From the NCBI GenBank assembly GCA_025057735.1, contig JANWUU010000365.1:1-11689 (forward strand): a stretch of 11,689 nt of DNA. Reading direction: 5' to 3'. Origin of the DNA: Burkholderiaceae bacterium (GTDB lineage Bacteria > Pseudomonadota > Gammaproteobacteria > Burkholderiales > Burkholderiaceae). This document shows, in pieces, positions 1 through 8,021 of this stretch; position 1 is the stretch's first letter; each line of letters opens with the position of its first letter. The translations under genes and the position numbers were made by a program. The notes below the pieces were generated by a model. That model did not search any database. It had not been told where the DNA came from and worked only from the letters and a program-made list of their open reading frames with translations.

Positions 1-818
1 GTGGTCTCGATGCCGAGCAGATCGGCCTCGAGGGTCACCACCTCCACCTGCGGGGCCGCGCCACGGGCATTCAGCTCGTGGGTCAACGCCACGAACATCT
101 CCTGCGTCGTGAATTCCTCCAACTCGGCCAAGTCGCCACGGCTCCACGCCGCCTGCAGCCGCGCGAAGTACTTCTTCGCCTGCTCCAGGAACGCGGCCGT
201 ATCGAATCCAGCCGGCACGCCCCACGGCTGATGCACCGTCGCGGTCCCGCCCCGCAGGAACTCGTCCATCGCGGATCCGGGCCGCGCCGCGGGCAGCGGC
301 TGCGCCGGCGCGCGCGCAAGCGGCGGCGGCATCGGCGCCGGCTGCGATTCGGGCGCATAGACGCCGCCGTGGCCGGCGCCAATCCCTCCGTAAGCGGGCT
401 CGCGCGTGCCGCGGCCCATGCGCCGGAGGACGAAGCCGACCAGCGCCAGCACCACGAAGGCAACCAGGGCCGCCATGAGGATGGCGGTCAGCGTCTCACT
501 GAAGCCAAGATAGGAGGCAAGCGCAGCCAGCCCGAGACCCGCGGCCAGGCCCAGCAGCGCACCTTTCAACGGGCTGGGCCGCGCGGCGGTCGGCGCGGTC
601 GCCGCGGCCGGTGCCGGCTGCTGCGCCGGCGCGGCCTGTTCCCGCGACTGAGCCGGGGCCGGCTGCTGTTGTGGCGGCGTCGCCTGCCGCTGCTGCACCT
701 GCGGCGACTGCTTGCCGACGTTGCGACCGCCGCCAAGCCGGCGCTGTGCCTCGGCATCCTCGACGGCGAAGGCCGCGGAGATCACCCCGATGATCACACT
801 GGCGAGAAACCGTTTCAT
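1..818 (-). CDS. Tim44-like domain membrane protein (3' end beyond window)
   Basis: Partial gene: 272 codons are read from ATG at 818 with no stop before the window edge. Residues 1-24 look like a signal peptide ending DAEA, followed by QRRLGGG and a Q/P/A-rich linker to about residue 80. Residues 86-135 hold two close hydrophobic segments ending in RR, a membrane hairpin. A second Pro/Ala-rich linker follows, then from about residue 184 a Tim44-like domain (MDEFLRGG, a Phe-rich helix with FLEQAKKYF, FTTQEMF, and VVTLEADLLGIET at the visible end). Bacterial homologues I know are about 300-340 residues, so some 40-70 residues are missing. An AAAGGA site (824-829) lies 5 bases before the ATG, and the gene starts 13 bases after the ubiE stop. 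Its molecular role in bacteria is not established. The domain resembles mitochondrial Tim44, and the link to ubiE is positional only. Confidence 0.88.
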   Translation of the reverse strand, partial: MKRFLASVIIGVISAAFAVEDAEAQRRLGGGRNVGKQSPQVQQRQATPPQQQPAPAQSREQAAPAQQPAPAAATAPTAARPSPLKGALLGLAAGLGLAALASYLGFSETLTAILMAALVAFVVLALVGFVLRRMGRGTREPAYGGIGAGHGGVYAPESQPAPMPPPLARAPAQPLPAARPGSAMDEFLRGGTATVHQPWGVPAGFDTAAFLEQAKKYFARLQAAWSRGDLAELEEFTTQEMFVALTHELNARGAAPQVEVVTLEADLLGIET

Positions 819-831
819 CCCATTCCTTTCG

Positions 832-1575
832 CTAGTACTTGCGTCCGACGTGCAGCGCGCAGATGCCCGTGGCCAGCTTGAACCATTCGACGTCCTCGAA
901 GCCCGCACGTTCCATCATGGCGGCCAATTCCTCCGCGGGCGGAAAGACGCGGATCGATTCCGCGAGATAGCGGTAGCTGTCGGCGTCGCCGGCCACGCGC
1001 GCACCCAGCCACGGCAGCACGCTGAACGAATAGTCATCGTAGAGAGGGGCGAGCGGGGCCCATACCCGGGAAAACTCCAACACCAGTACGCGCCCGCCGG
1101 GTCGCAGCACACGGTGCATTTCCGCCAGCGCGCGATCCTTGTGGGTCATGTTGCGCAGGCCGAAGCCCACGCTGACGACATCGAACCAGGCGTCGGGAAA
1201 CGGCAACGCCTCGGCATCGCATTGCGCCACCGGCAGCAGCCGTCCCGCGTCGAGCAGGCGGTCGCGCCCGGCGCGCAGCATCGCGCCGTTGATGTCGGTC
1301 AGCCACACCTGGCCCGTGGGGCCCGCCTCGCGCGCGAAGGCGAGCGCCAGATCCCCGGTGCCGCCGGCGACGTCCAGCACCCGCATGCCGGGGCGCACCC
1401 CGGCCTGCCGGACCGTGAACGCCTTCCACAGCCGGTGCAGGCCGGCCGACATCAGGTCGTTCATGAGGTCGTAGCGGGCGGCGACCGAATCGAACACGCC
1501 GGCGACGCGGCGCGCCTTCTCGCGCGCGTCGACCCGCTGGAAGCCGAAATCGGCCGTTTCGCCCGGCTCGCCCAT
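832..1575 (-). CDS. ubiE: UbiE, ubiquinone/menaquinone biosynthesis C-methyltransferase
   Basis: Complete, 247 residues, the normal family length. UbiE uses S-adenosylmethionine to C-methylate the polyprenyl benzoquinol ring in ubiquinone synthesis and demethylmenaquinol in menaquinone synthesis. The N-terminal FGFQRVD and [16 protein letters not shown] (residues 35-50) match the first UbiE signature. Residues 66-77 ([12 protein letters not shown]) are the SAM-binding motif I, with acidic D94 (WLTDIN) at the end of the next strand. GLRN (139-142) and [15 protein letters not shown] (155-169) match the second signature, with R where K is common. The C-terminal [14 protein letters not shown] is the usual family ending. 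The start is 6 bases after the stop of the DUF971 gene, with only a weak ribosome site, which suggests coupling. Nothing is missing, so it should be active. Whether it serves ubiquinone alone or both quinones cannot be told here. Confidence 0.97.
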   Translation of the reverse strand: MGEPGETADFGFQRVDAREKARRVAGVFDSVAARYDLMNDLMSAGLHRLWKAFTVRQAGVRPGMRVLDVAGGTGDLALAFAREAGPTGQVWLTDINGAMLRAGRDRLLDAGRLLPVAQCDAEALPFPDAWFDVVSVGFGLRNMTHKDRALAEMHRVLRPGGRVLVLEFSRVWAPLAPLYDDYSFSVLPWLGARVAGDADSYRYLAESIRVFPPAEELAAMMERAGFEDVEWFKLATGICALHVGRKY

Positions 1576-1581
1576 CGCGGC

Positions 1582-1998
1582 TCAGTGATGTCCGCAGGCC
1601 GGCCCACCCGCCTGCACGAACTTCGCGTTGCGGGGGTCGGCCGGATCGCGGCTCGCGCCGACCTCCTCGAGCCGCCGCAGGTAGTCCTCCCACAGCGCCT
1701 GTTGGTTGACCCCGAGTTCGTACAGGTAGGCCCAGGAGTAGATGCCGCTTGAATGACCGTCGGAGAAAAACGGCTGCACCGCGTACTGGCCGACCGGCTC
1801 CAGCCGCTCGATCGTCACGTCGCGCTTGCCGACCTGCAGGGTCTCCTCGCCTGGCCCGTGCCCGCGCACCTCCGCCGACGGGGAATAAACGCGCAGGAAT
1901 TCGAACGGCAGCTTGAAGACCTTGCCGTCGTCGAAGGCGATCTCCAGCACGCGCGAGCGGGCGTGCAACGTAATTTCGGTCGGAACCGGTTCTGCCAT
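1582..1998 (-). CDS. DUF971 (gamma-butyrobetaine hydroxylase-like N-terminal domain) protein
   Basis: 138 residues from ATG at 1998. An in-frame GTG at 2004 would add two residues (M-R), and neither start has a strong ribosome site. The body is one small DUF971/GBBH-like_N domain: a beta-rich start (PTEITLHARSRVLEIAFDDG), then LPFEFLRVYSPSAEVRGHG, then the conserved VGQYAVQPFFSDGHSSGIYSWAYLYELG. A helical tail with LWEDYLRRLEEVG and a terminal CGHH follow. The terminal Cys-His-His could bind metal, but that is inference. Stand-alone DUF971 proteins have no firmly assigned biochemical function; related domains sit at the N-terminus of carnitine-synthesis hydroxylases, and some family members are annotated as Fe-S related. 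The position directly before ubiE is, from memory, common in Betaproteobacteria. It is separated by 55 bases from the pilE stop and begins the second transcription block. Confidence 0.9.
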   Translation of the reverse strand: MAEPVPTEITLHARSRVLEIAFDDGKVFKLPFEFLRVYSPSAEVRGHGPGEETLQVGKRDVTIERLEPVGQYAVQPFFSDGHSSGIYSWAYLYELGVNQQALWEDYLRRLEEVGASRDPADPRNAKFVQAGGPACGHH

Positions 1999-2053
1999 GC
2001 GCACAGCATACTCGCGTTACGCATGCCCCGCACCGCCACCGCTCGCGCGCCGC

Positions 2054-2503
2054 CTATTGTGACCAGCAGCGATTGGCCGGCAGTGTCCCGTTGACCGTGC
2101 CGCGTGCGCCCAAGTGATCGAGCGTGAAATCGCCACAATCGTCGCCGGCCTGCGGCCCGGTGCGGGTCGCCGTCAGCAGATACGTCTGCGGACCGCCAGG
2201 CCGGTCAACCGTCAACAGGTAACGTGCCGTACCGCTTGCCGGTACCTGCCCCATGGCGGCAGGCAGAGCCGCCGCATACGCGTTGTTCTCGCTGCGGAAC
2301 CGCTCTTGCCACTGGGCCGCGAGCAACAGGGCCGCCCGCGCGTCCGCGCGGTGACCGCGTCGGATGTACTCCGCGTAAATCGGAATCGCCACCGCGGCCA
2401 GGATGGCGATGACCACCATCGCTACCACCAGTTCGATCAGCGTGAAGCCCCGCGGGGCCGCGCCTCCTTTCCCCGCACGCTGCCTGTCGGACATCGTTTG
2501 CAT
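2054..2503 (-). CDS. pilE: PilE-type minor pilin
   Basis: 149 residues, complete. The leader ends RG at residues 18-19, and prepilin peptidase cleavage would leave a mature protein starting F20-T-L-I-E24, with the +5 glutamate. The hydrophobic helix (LVVAMVVIAILAAVAIPIYAEYIRRG) is a textbook type IVa pilin N-terminus. The globular part has the PilE-like RADARAALLLAAQWQERF and NNAYA stretch. C123 and C146 probably close the C-terminal disulfide loop around GDFTLDHLGARGTVNG. PilE belongs to the tip priming complex with the other minor pilins and PilY1. GGAGG (2509-2513) lies 5 bases before the ATG and overlaps the pilY1 stop codon, so pilE is translationally coupled to pilY1 and ends the operon. 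ATG at 2494 is a possible later start but has poorer ribosome-site spacing. A clear paralogue lies at the other end of the cluster. Confidence 0.95.
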   Translation of the reverse strand: MQTMSDRQRAGKGGAAPRGFTLIELVVAMVVIAILAAVAIPIYAEYIRRGHRADARAALLLAAQWQERFRSENNAYAAALPAAMGQVPASGTARYLLTVDRPGGPQTYLLTATRTGPQAGDDCGDFTLDHLGARGTVNGTLPANRCWSQ

Positions 2504-2508
2504 GGTCC

Positions 2509-2513
2509 CCTCC
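2509..2513 (-). promoter_or_regulatory. Ribosome binding site of pilE overlapping the pilY1 stop
   Basis: The minus strand reads GGAGG with 5 bases to ATG at 2503, and its first base is the last base of the pilY1 TAG. A ribosome ending pilY1 sits on the pilE site, which favours coupled translation of tip adhesin and pilin. Confidence 0.8.
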
Positions 2514-5500
2514 TACCGCCGCGGCAGCTCCCGCCACACCCGCACGCCCTGCACCGGGCAGGCGAGGTTCGGCGTGCCGGCGGCGGCATTGACGATCGAG
2601 CGGCCGACGCCGATGCGCGCATTGCCCGGCGCACCGGCGCACGGATCGTTCGTCCCCGCAGGTGCGTTGCCCAGCACTGCCCTGAGGTCGGTACCGCCAA
2701 GCGTGGTGGCCGGCGGCATGGTCGACTCGCGCGGCGCTCGGGTCATCAATGGCATCGGTGCCAGCGTCGGCGGAACGCTGACGCCGACGTCGGCCGCGCC
2801 GCGGCCGCTGAACGGCGGCCGCTGGAATGTGGTGGCGATGTCGAGCCGGTAGTAAAAGGAACGGCCGCCCCCCATGCATGGATCGCCTCCAGCCTGCGGC
2901 TCGTAGCTGACCACGTTCACGTAGCCGAGGTCCTCCACCGGCGCCGTCACCACGCGCTCGCCGGTGGTTGCCGCCCCGACCCTCAGGTCAAAGTACCAGC
3001 CGCGATGGGTGTTCCAGTCCAGGCCGGCCTGCCCGTTTAGGGTGCGGTACACCGGGGTGCCGGGTGGTGGCAGCGTGGCCGGTTCCGACAGCGTCAGCTC
3101 GCGCAGCTGGGACTTCGTGACAATCGAGGCGGCGACGCCCGGCCGCTCCCAAATCGCGTAGACGGACTGCACCCGCGTGTCGGTCTTGTCGTCGATGTCA
3201 TAGAACTTGCCGGTGCCGAAGACGATCAGGCGCCCGCCGAGCGGGTGCGCGGCCAGGCGCGGCGCCGCGCTGATCGGCTGCCGCTGGCCCGCCCCGTTGG
3301 TCGCTTCGAACAGCTTCGTGACGGTCACGCCGGACAGCCCGGTGCCCACCGAGGAAAGATCAAACTTCCACAGCCGGCCCCACCGGTCGCCGGCGTAGAT
3401 GGCGATGACGTTGCGGTTGGCGTCGAACACCGGCGTGATGCCGCCTAGGCCGTTGGGATCCGCCGGGCTGCCGGAGTTATCGGTAGCGATCGAGATCACG
3501 CTGCCGGTCTGCATGTCGATCGCCAACAGGCGGGCCTTGTCGTTCGCGCTCTCGTAGCCGTTGCCGACGAAGTAGTACCAGCGGCCGTTGCGCGCGCTGG
3601 CGATGACGCCGCCCGCCATGATGTGCCCAAGGTCGGGATGGTCGTCGCCAGTGAGGTCCCACAGCACCTTCGACGGGGTCATCGAGGTCGGGTTGGTCAC
3701 GTCCAGCGCGAAGACCGACTTCGCACCCGCGCCCGCCGTGCCCACGAGGACCGTCCGCCACGCCCCGCCCCAGTAGACGTCACCCTCGACCACCGGCCCG
3801 TCGACGTAAAACCGGTGCGAGTAGCCGGGCGAGGTCAGGGCGGTCAGCATCGGATAGACGCCGCGCGGCACGTAGCCGAACAGCTCCACGCCGGTGTCGG
3901 CCGCGAAGGCATGCAGCATGCCGTCGTTGGCCCCGACGTAGACTGCGGCGCGCCGGCCGCTCGTCGGATTCGCATTGGCGGCCACATACGCAGGATACGA
4001 GGCCGACCCCGCCCCCGCCGCCGCCGGCGCCCGTGCGGCGCTGTAGCCGAAATTGGGTGCCTTCGAATACAGCGGCGAGGAGTTGACGATGTCGCCCAGC
4101 AGCGAGAGCCTTCGACGGTACGGTCCGCCGTTGCTCGTCTCGCGCGACTGGTCGCCGCGCAAGTAGTCGAGCACGGCCTGGCTGTTGCCCAGGTAGCCGC
4201 GCTGCGTAGCCGACAGGTCCGCCAGCGTCGCAAACCACGCGCCGCTGCCGACGGGAGCCGTCGCGGTGAGCAACGTGCGCGCCGACCAGGTCGGGAAACT
4301 CGAGGTCCACACCGGCGCGGGCTCGGCCGACCCGGTGCGCACGGCGTTGAACCAGGCCACCGCGTCGTATGCGCTCACTTGCCCGGTCCAGCGGCCGCTG
4401 ACGAAACTCGCGAAGAACAGCCGGTCGCCTTCGCGCAGCGAGGCCGCGCGTCCGGCCACCGAGGTCCCGGAGCCTTCCTGTTCGCCGATGGCATCGAACA
4501 CCGACGCCACCGACTGCGCGAGCTGCTCGACGCTGTTCGCTGACAGGAAGTCTCCGCGCGCCGCCAGCCCGGCGCGCAGCGTGTCGTTCAGGCGCCCGCA
4601 GCCGTTCGGGTTCGACACAGCATCGTAGGCGCAGCGGTCGGCCGCCGGTGCCGGCGGGAAACGGTCGCGGTCCGTCACGATCACGTGCGGGTTTTCGGCC
4701 GGTCGGTTTTCCAGCACCACGGTCGGCCAGGCCACCGCGCTGTTGTTCGCCACCGCGTCGCGCGTAGCCGTCGTGTTCATGCTGGCGTTCAGGCCGTAGC
4801 CGACGATGTAGCTGACCATGTGCTGCCAGAAGGCCGGATTGTCACGGCCCGGCGGTGCGACCTCGATCGGCTTCAGGTTGTTCGGGAGGTCGGGCCGCAG
4901 GTCGCGCGACCACCAGAACAGCGCCACGTCGGTCAGGGTACCGGTCGGATTTCCGGCCACATTCGACCACGGTTGATCGTGCACCGGGTCGGGGTACTGG
5001 TAGGTCCGTCCGGCGGCCACACCGCTGCCGTGAATGACCGGCCCGGTGGTCGTGCGCCCGGTCAGCGGCGCATAGCCGTTGAAGGCGAGGAAGCCGGCCG
5101 GAAGGCCAGAGCTCGTCCGATTCTCGATCAGCGGCTGGGACGGCGGCGACATCGCCACATTCCTGGTCCACTCGCCATCCGTGACCAGCAGCGCGTAGTT
5201 GCGCCGGCACGACAGATGTGCAGCCGGCGCCTCGCTCGAGACCCAGCTGCTCGACGAATCCGGACGGATCCAAGGCCCGCTGCTGTCGCTGCGGGCAAGA
5301 TACCGCCCCACCGCGTCCAGGGCTTCGCGGTTCGGCGTCGCGCCGTAGCCGCGCAGGCTGAACAGCCAGTCGAACACTTCCTGCCGGCGGTCGTTCGAGC
5401 CCGGTGCCGACGGCGGTGTCACCTCCGTAAACGGGCGCACGCCGCGCACGATCGCACCTTCGCTCGGCTGGCCGTCGATGCTCATCGACGCGGGCAACCG

Positions 5501-7999
5501 GTTGGAGGCCGGGTCGGCCGCGTAAGGGTTGGGCCCGTTCGGGAAGTAGTTGATCGAACCGTACGCCAGGCGAAGCTTGTCCAGCCCGTTGGCTGCGGTC
5601 AGCTTCGACAGCGCCTCGGCGGTGACGCCGATCGCCGCGAACAGCCGCGTCCGATAGTAGGTGAACCAGTTGGCGAAGTTCTTCGCCTCCTCCTCCCACG
5701 TGCAGGTCGTACCGCCCGCGCAGTCGGTGCGGATGGCGCGCGGCTGGGTGGGGTCGTTATTCACGTGGGGCGTCTGGAAGGAAGCGAGGCGCGCCGGCGG
5801 ATCGCGGTTGATCTGCACCAGCCGGTAGTTGGCCGGATCCGAAAGCTGCGCCGGCGTCGGCGGCCCGCTGGCACCGGCAGGCGGCTCGTAGACGTAGTAA
5901 CGCGCAAGCGCCGGCTGGCTGAGGTCCGGATACCAGCGCCAAGCGGTCGAGCAGGTCGAATTCCATGGGGCATCCGCGGAGGTCTGTGTCGGACAGTTCC
6001 CGTAGGCCGTCGAGCCGCTCGGGCAGCAGTTGTCGGTCGAGCCGATTCGCGAGCTACCGGCCGGGCAGGAGCGGCAGTACGAACCGCTTAACCACGCGGG
6101 CGCGGCGCAGCCTAGGTAACACACTGGCTGCCCGCCCACCACCCCTGCCGTCTGGCCTGGCGCGCAGTTGGCGTAGCAGGTGTCGGTCGGGAACCCGCTG
6201 ACGTTCGACGTGCCGCTCGGGCATGGACCGTAACAGGTATTGGCCGCCGCGCCCGTGCCGGCCGTGGGATGCGACGCTGGGCACGCGTGGAAGCAGACGT
6301 TCTGCCCACCAAAAGTGGCTGCCTCCTGGCCCGCCAGGCAGTTGGTGCGGCAGGCAGCGCCGGTCCAGCTCGTCCCGGACGGGCAGCTGCGGCACTGATA
6401 AGCGCCCGCACTCGCGTTGTAATCCAGCGTTGCCCCGCCGCTGCAGCTCAGGCACTGACCGCCCGACAAGGTCCCGGTGCTGCAGGTCTGGCACTGCCAG
6501 CCCGTGGGGCCGCCGCTGACGATGGTGCCACCGCAGTTCTGGCGGCATTGCGTGGTACTCGGCCCGACATGATAACCGGACGGGCAGTTGCTGATGCACT
6601 GCTCACTGCCGTGATTGGTAGTGCCGGCCGGGCAGTTCTGGCGGCATACCGGCCCGTCGGCAGTCCAGCCGCTCGCGCAGTTCGTCGCGCACTGGTTCGT
6701 ACCATAGGGACTCGAGCCCGACGGGCAGTCGCTGATGCACTGCTCACTGCCGTGATTGGTGGTGCCGGCCGGGCAGTTCTGGCGGCATATCGGCCCGTCG
6801 GCGGTCCAGCCGCTCGCGCAGTTCGTCGCGCACTGGTTGGGGCCGTACTCGCTGGTGCCGGGAGGGCAGGGCTGCAGGCGCGACTCCACGTTCGCCACCC
6901 GCACGTTGCCTTCGGTTCCGGGGATCGTGCAGTAGGCGGTCGGCGGCGGGCCCGCGGTGGACCAGGGACCCCAGACGCCGCAGACACCGGTTTCCTGCCG
7001 CCATTCGGTCGGCCGCGTCGTGATCGTACGGGCGCTGGTCGCGCGCGTCGTGATCGTGCGCTCGGTGATCGTGCGGCTGCTGGTGGCGCGCGTCGTGATC
7101 GTGCGCTCGGTGATCGTGCGGTTGATGACGTCGAGGTTCGTGACGGTCGGGGCCGTCGTGGTCGGCGCGGTCCAGGTCGGCGGGTTGTCGGTGCGCACCG
7201 TATAGCCGCGCGTCGTCGACGGCCGCGCGGAGCTTGCGCGCGCGGAATAGGGCTGCGGCGAGCTGTCTGCGGCGAATGGCGCCGTGCAATACGATGCGGT
7301 CGAAGTGACCCAGACAAACGGCGAGGAGAACAGGTCCTGGTTGCGCGCCTCGTCGCTCGCGCCGGCAAAGCCGTCATTCGCAGGCGAGGTGCCCGGATAA
7401 CCGTGTCCGACGGGGGGATTGGCACCGGTCGTCGTGCGCAGGCGCGTGAAGTTGTTGCCAACGCCGTATGCGTAATTTGGGCCCGTGTAGCGCATGTCGT
7501 GCGGCGTCTGCCCCTCGCGGAACCAGTTCGAGGCATGAAACGTGGCAGCGGTCGAGCTCTGGGTGAAATTGCCGGTCAGGCCGGCCCGCCCGTTGTCGTT
7601 CCAAGGCCGATACGTCATGGCCGGGTTGTAATAAAGGGGATTGAGCGCCGGCGCCCGGTGGACCCAGTCGGCGCTTTCCACGCACAGCCCGCCCTTGATC
7701 CGCACCTGGCCGGCGGGGCAGCCGCCGGAATTGCTCGGCGGATTGACGCCCGGCGGCAGCGGCAGCTTCGTGTCGTTCATCGATGAAGAGTCGTCCATGA
7801 TGAAGACGACGTTGGCCGGCGCCGCCTGGTCGAGAAACATCGGCGACTGCGACAGCAGAGAAACTGGCGGTGCTGCGTAGGCCGCGGGCTGGATCGTCAG
7901 CGCCGCGCTCAGCACCGGCACCAGCGCGCGCGCCGCGCGCAAGACCAACCGCCGGGAGGCCGGCTCACGCCGCTCGAACGTCCGCGCCGACTGCGACAT
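2513..7999 (-). CDS. pilY1: PilY1, type IV pilus tip adhesin with Cys-rich and Thr/Arg repeat insert
   Basis: 1828 residues, well above the usual 1000-1400. ATG at 7999 is chosen because AAGGAGG (8005-8011) sits 5 bases upstream and a signal peptide follows (residues 1-42, ending AAYA); the open frame runs on to 8200 without support. Residues 64-74 (VVFIMDDSSSM) carry the DxSxS metal site of a von Willebrand A domain, and VTDGEW (about 939-944) is a later strand of that fold. Between them, NPLYYNPAMTYRPW is normal PilY1, but residues 294-331 are a Thr/Arg repeat and C340-C683 is cysteine-rich. Normal sequence resumes near RYYVYEPP and EEAKNFANWFTYYRTRL. GDIVNSSPLYS (from about 1302) opens the C-terminal PilY propeller, with YVGANDGMLHAF, GDRWGRLWKFDLS and RGWYFDL. 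The calcium-loop position (1526-1534) is degenerate. Family role: exported tip protein needed for pilus assembly, adhesion and surface sensing. The insert's role is unknown. Confidence 0.96.
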   Translation of the reverse strand: MSQSARTFERREPASRRLVLRAARALVPVLSAALTIQPAAYAAPPVSLLSQSPMFLDQAAPANVVFIMDDSSSMNDTKLPLPPGVNPPSNSGGCPAGQVRIKGGLCVESADWVHRAPALNPLYYNPAMTYRPWNDNGRAGLTGNFTQSSTAATFHASNWFREGQTPHDMRYTGPNYAYGVGNNFTRLRTTTGANPPVGHGYPGTSPANDGFAGASDEARNQDLFSSPFVWVTSTASYCTAPFAADSSPQPYSARASSARPSTTRGYTVRTDNPPTWTAPTTTAPTVTNLDVINRTITERTITTRATSSRTITERTITTRATSARTITTRPTEWRQETGVCGVWGPWSTAGPPPTAYCTIPGTEGNVRVANVESRLQPCPPGTSEYGPNQCATNCASGWTADGPICRQNCPAGTTNHGSEQCISDCPSGSSPYGTNQCATNCASGWTADGPVCRQNCPAGTTNHGSEQCISNCPSGYHVGPSTTQCRQNCGGTIVSGGPTGWQCQTCSTGTLSGGQCLSCSGGATLDYNASAGAYQCRSCPSGTSWTGAACRTNCLAGQEAATFGGQNVCFHACPASHPTAGTGAAANTCYGPCPSGTSNVSGFPTDTCYANCAPGQTAGVVGGQPVCYLGCAAPAWLSGSYCRSCPAGSSRIGSTDNCCPSGSTAYGNCPTQTSADAPWNSTCSTAWRWYPDLSQPALARYYVYEPPAGASGPPTPAQLSDPANYRLVQINRDPPARLASFQTPHVNNDPTQPRAIRTDCAGGTTCTWEEEAKNFANWFTYYRTRLFAAIGVTAEALSKLTAANGLDKLRLAYGSINYFPNGPNPYAADPASNRLPASMSIDGQPSEGAIVRGVRPFTEVTPPSAPGSNDRRQEVFDWLFSLRGYGATPNREALDAVGRYLARSDSSGPWIRPDSSSSWVSSEAPAAHLSCRRNYALLVTDGEWTRNVAMSPPSQPLIENRTSSGLPAGFLAFNGYAPLTGRTTTGPVIHGSGVAAGRTYQYPDPVHDQPWSNVAGNPTGTLTDVALFWWSRDLRPDLPNNLKPIEVAPPGRDNPAFWQHMVSYIVGYGLNASMNTTATRDAVANNSAVAWPTVVLENRPAENPHVIVTDRDRFPPAPAADRCAYDAVSNPNGCGRLNDTLRAGLAARGDFLSANSVEQLAQSVASVFDAIGEQEGSGTSVAGRAASLREGDRLFFASFVSGRWTGQVSAYDAVAWFNAVRTGSAEPAPVWTSSFPTWSARTLLTATAPVGSGAWFATLADLSATQRGYLGNSQAVLDYLRGDQSRETSNGGPYRRRLSLLGDIVNSSPLYSKAPNFGYSAARAPAAAGAGSASYPAYVAANANPTSGRRAAVYVGANDGMLHAFAADTGVELFGYVPRGVYPMLTALTSPGYSHRFYVDGPVVEGDVYWGGAWRTVLVGTAGAGAKSVFALDVTNPTSMTPSKVLWDLTGDDHPDLGHIMAGGVIASARNGRWYYFVGNGYESANDKARLLAIDMQTGSVISIATDNSGSPADPNGLGGITPVFDANRNVIAIYAGDRWGRLWKFDLSSVGTGLSGVTVTKLFEATNGAGQRQPISAAPRLAAHPLGGRLIVFGTGKFYDIDDKTDTRVQSVYAIWERPGVAASIVTKSQLRELTLSEPATLPPPGTPVYRTLNGQAGLDWNTHRGWYFDLRVGAATTGERVVTAPVEDLGYVNVVSYEPQAGGDPCMGGGRSFYYRLDIATTFQRPPFSGRGAADVGVSVPPTLAPMPLMTRAPRESTMPPATTLGGTDLRAVLGNAPAGTNDPCAGAPGNARIGVGRSIVNAAAGTPNLACPVQGVRVWRELPRR
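6579..6840 (-). repeat. 141-base tandem repeat inside pilY1 (two copies)
   Basis: Plus-strand blocks 6579-6699 and 6720-6840 are 121 bases each, offset by 141 bases, and differ at only 5 positions by eye. The unit encodes 47 residues (388-434 and 435-481) with eight cysteines in a CxxxC, CRQNCPAG, QCIS(D/N)CPSG pattern. The unit is a multiple of three, so copy-number change keeps the frame. Near identity at third positions points to a recent duplication. Confidence 0.95.
7007..7120 (-). repeat. 45-base tandem repeat encoding a Thr/Arg stretch in pilY1
   Basis: Two full units (7076-7120, 7031-7075) and a partial third (7007-7030) encode RTITERTITTRATSS, RTITERTITTRATSA and RTITTRPT, residues 294-331. 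Inside each unit the RTIT sub-motif recurs, with a repeated gtgatcgtgcg core at the DNA level. The unit length is a multiple of three. It lies just before the cysteine-rich stretch and may act as a stalk or linker. Confidence 0.93.
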
Positions 8000-8004
8000 G
8001 CAAA

Positions 8005-8011
8005 CCTCCTT
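8005..8011 (-). promoter_or_regulatory. Strong ribosome binding site of pilY1
   Basis: The minus strand reads AAGGAGG with 5 bases to ATG at 7999. This decides the pilY1 start and rules out the upstream extension to 8200. It is the best ribosome site in the window, between pilX and pilY1. Confidence 0.9.
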
Positions 8012-8021
8012 CGCAGGAAAA

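Noticed and set aside
712..1752. Plus-strand open frame (346 codons) opposite ubiE and neighbours
   Set aside because: It spans three well-supported minus-strand genes and its product has no recognisable motif.
1999..2053. Terminator between pilE and the DUF971 gene
   Set aside because: Only 4-base stems and no T-run could be found in this short gap.
6579..7120. CRISPR-like array
   Set aside because: The repeats are in frame in PilY1, have units of 45 and 141 bases, and there are no unique spacers of constant length.
6269..7786. Long plus-strand open frame (505 codons) opposite pilY1
   Set aside because: Low-complexity Arg/Ala product, no domain, and it is antisense to clearly conserved PilY1 sequence; a shadow of GC-rich coding DNA.
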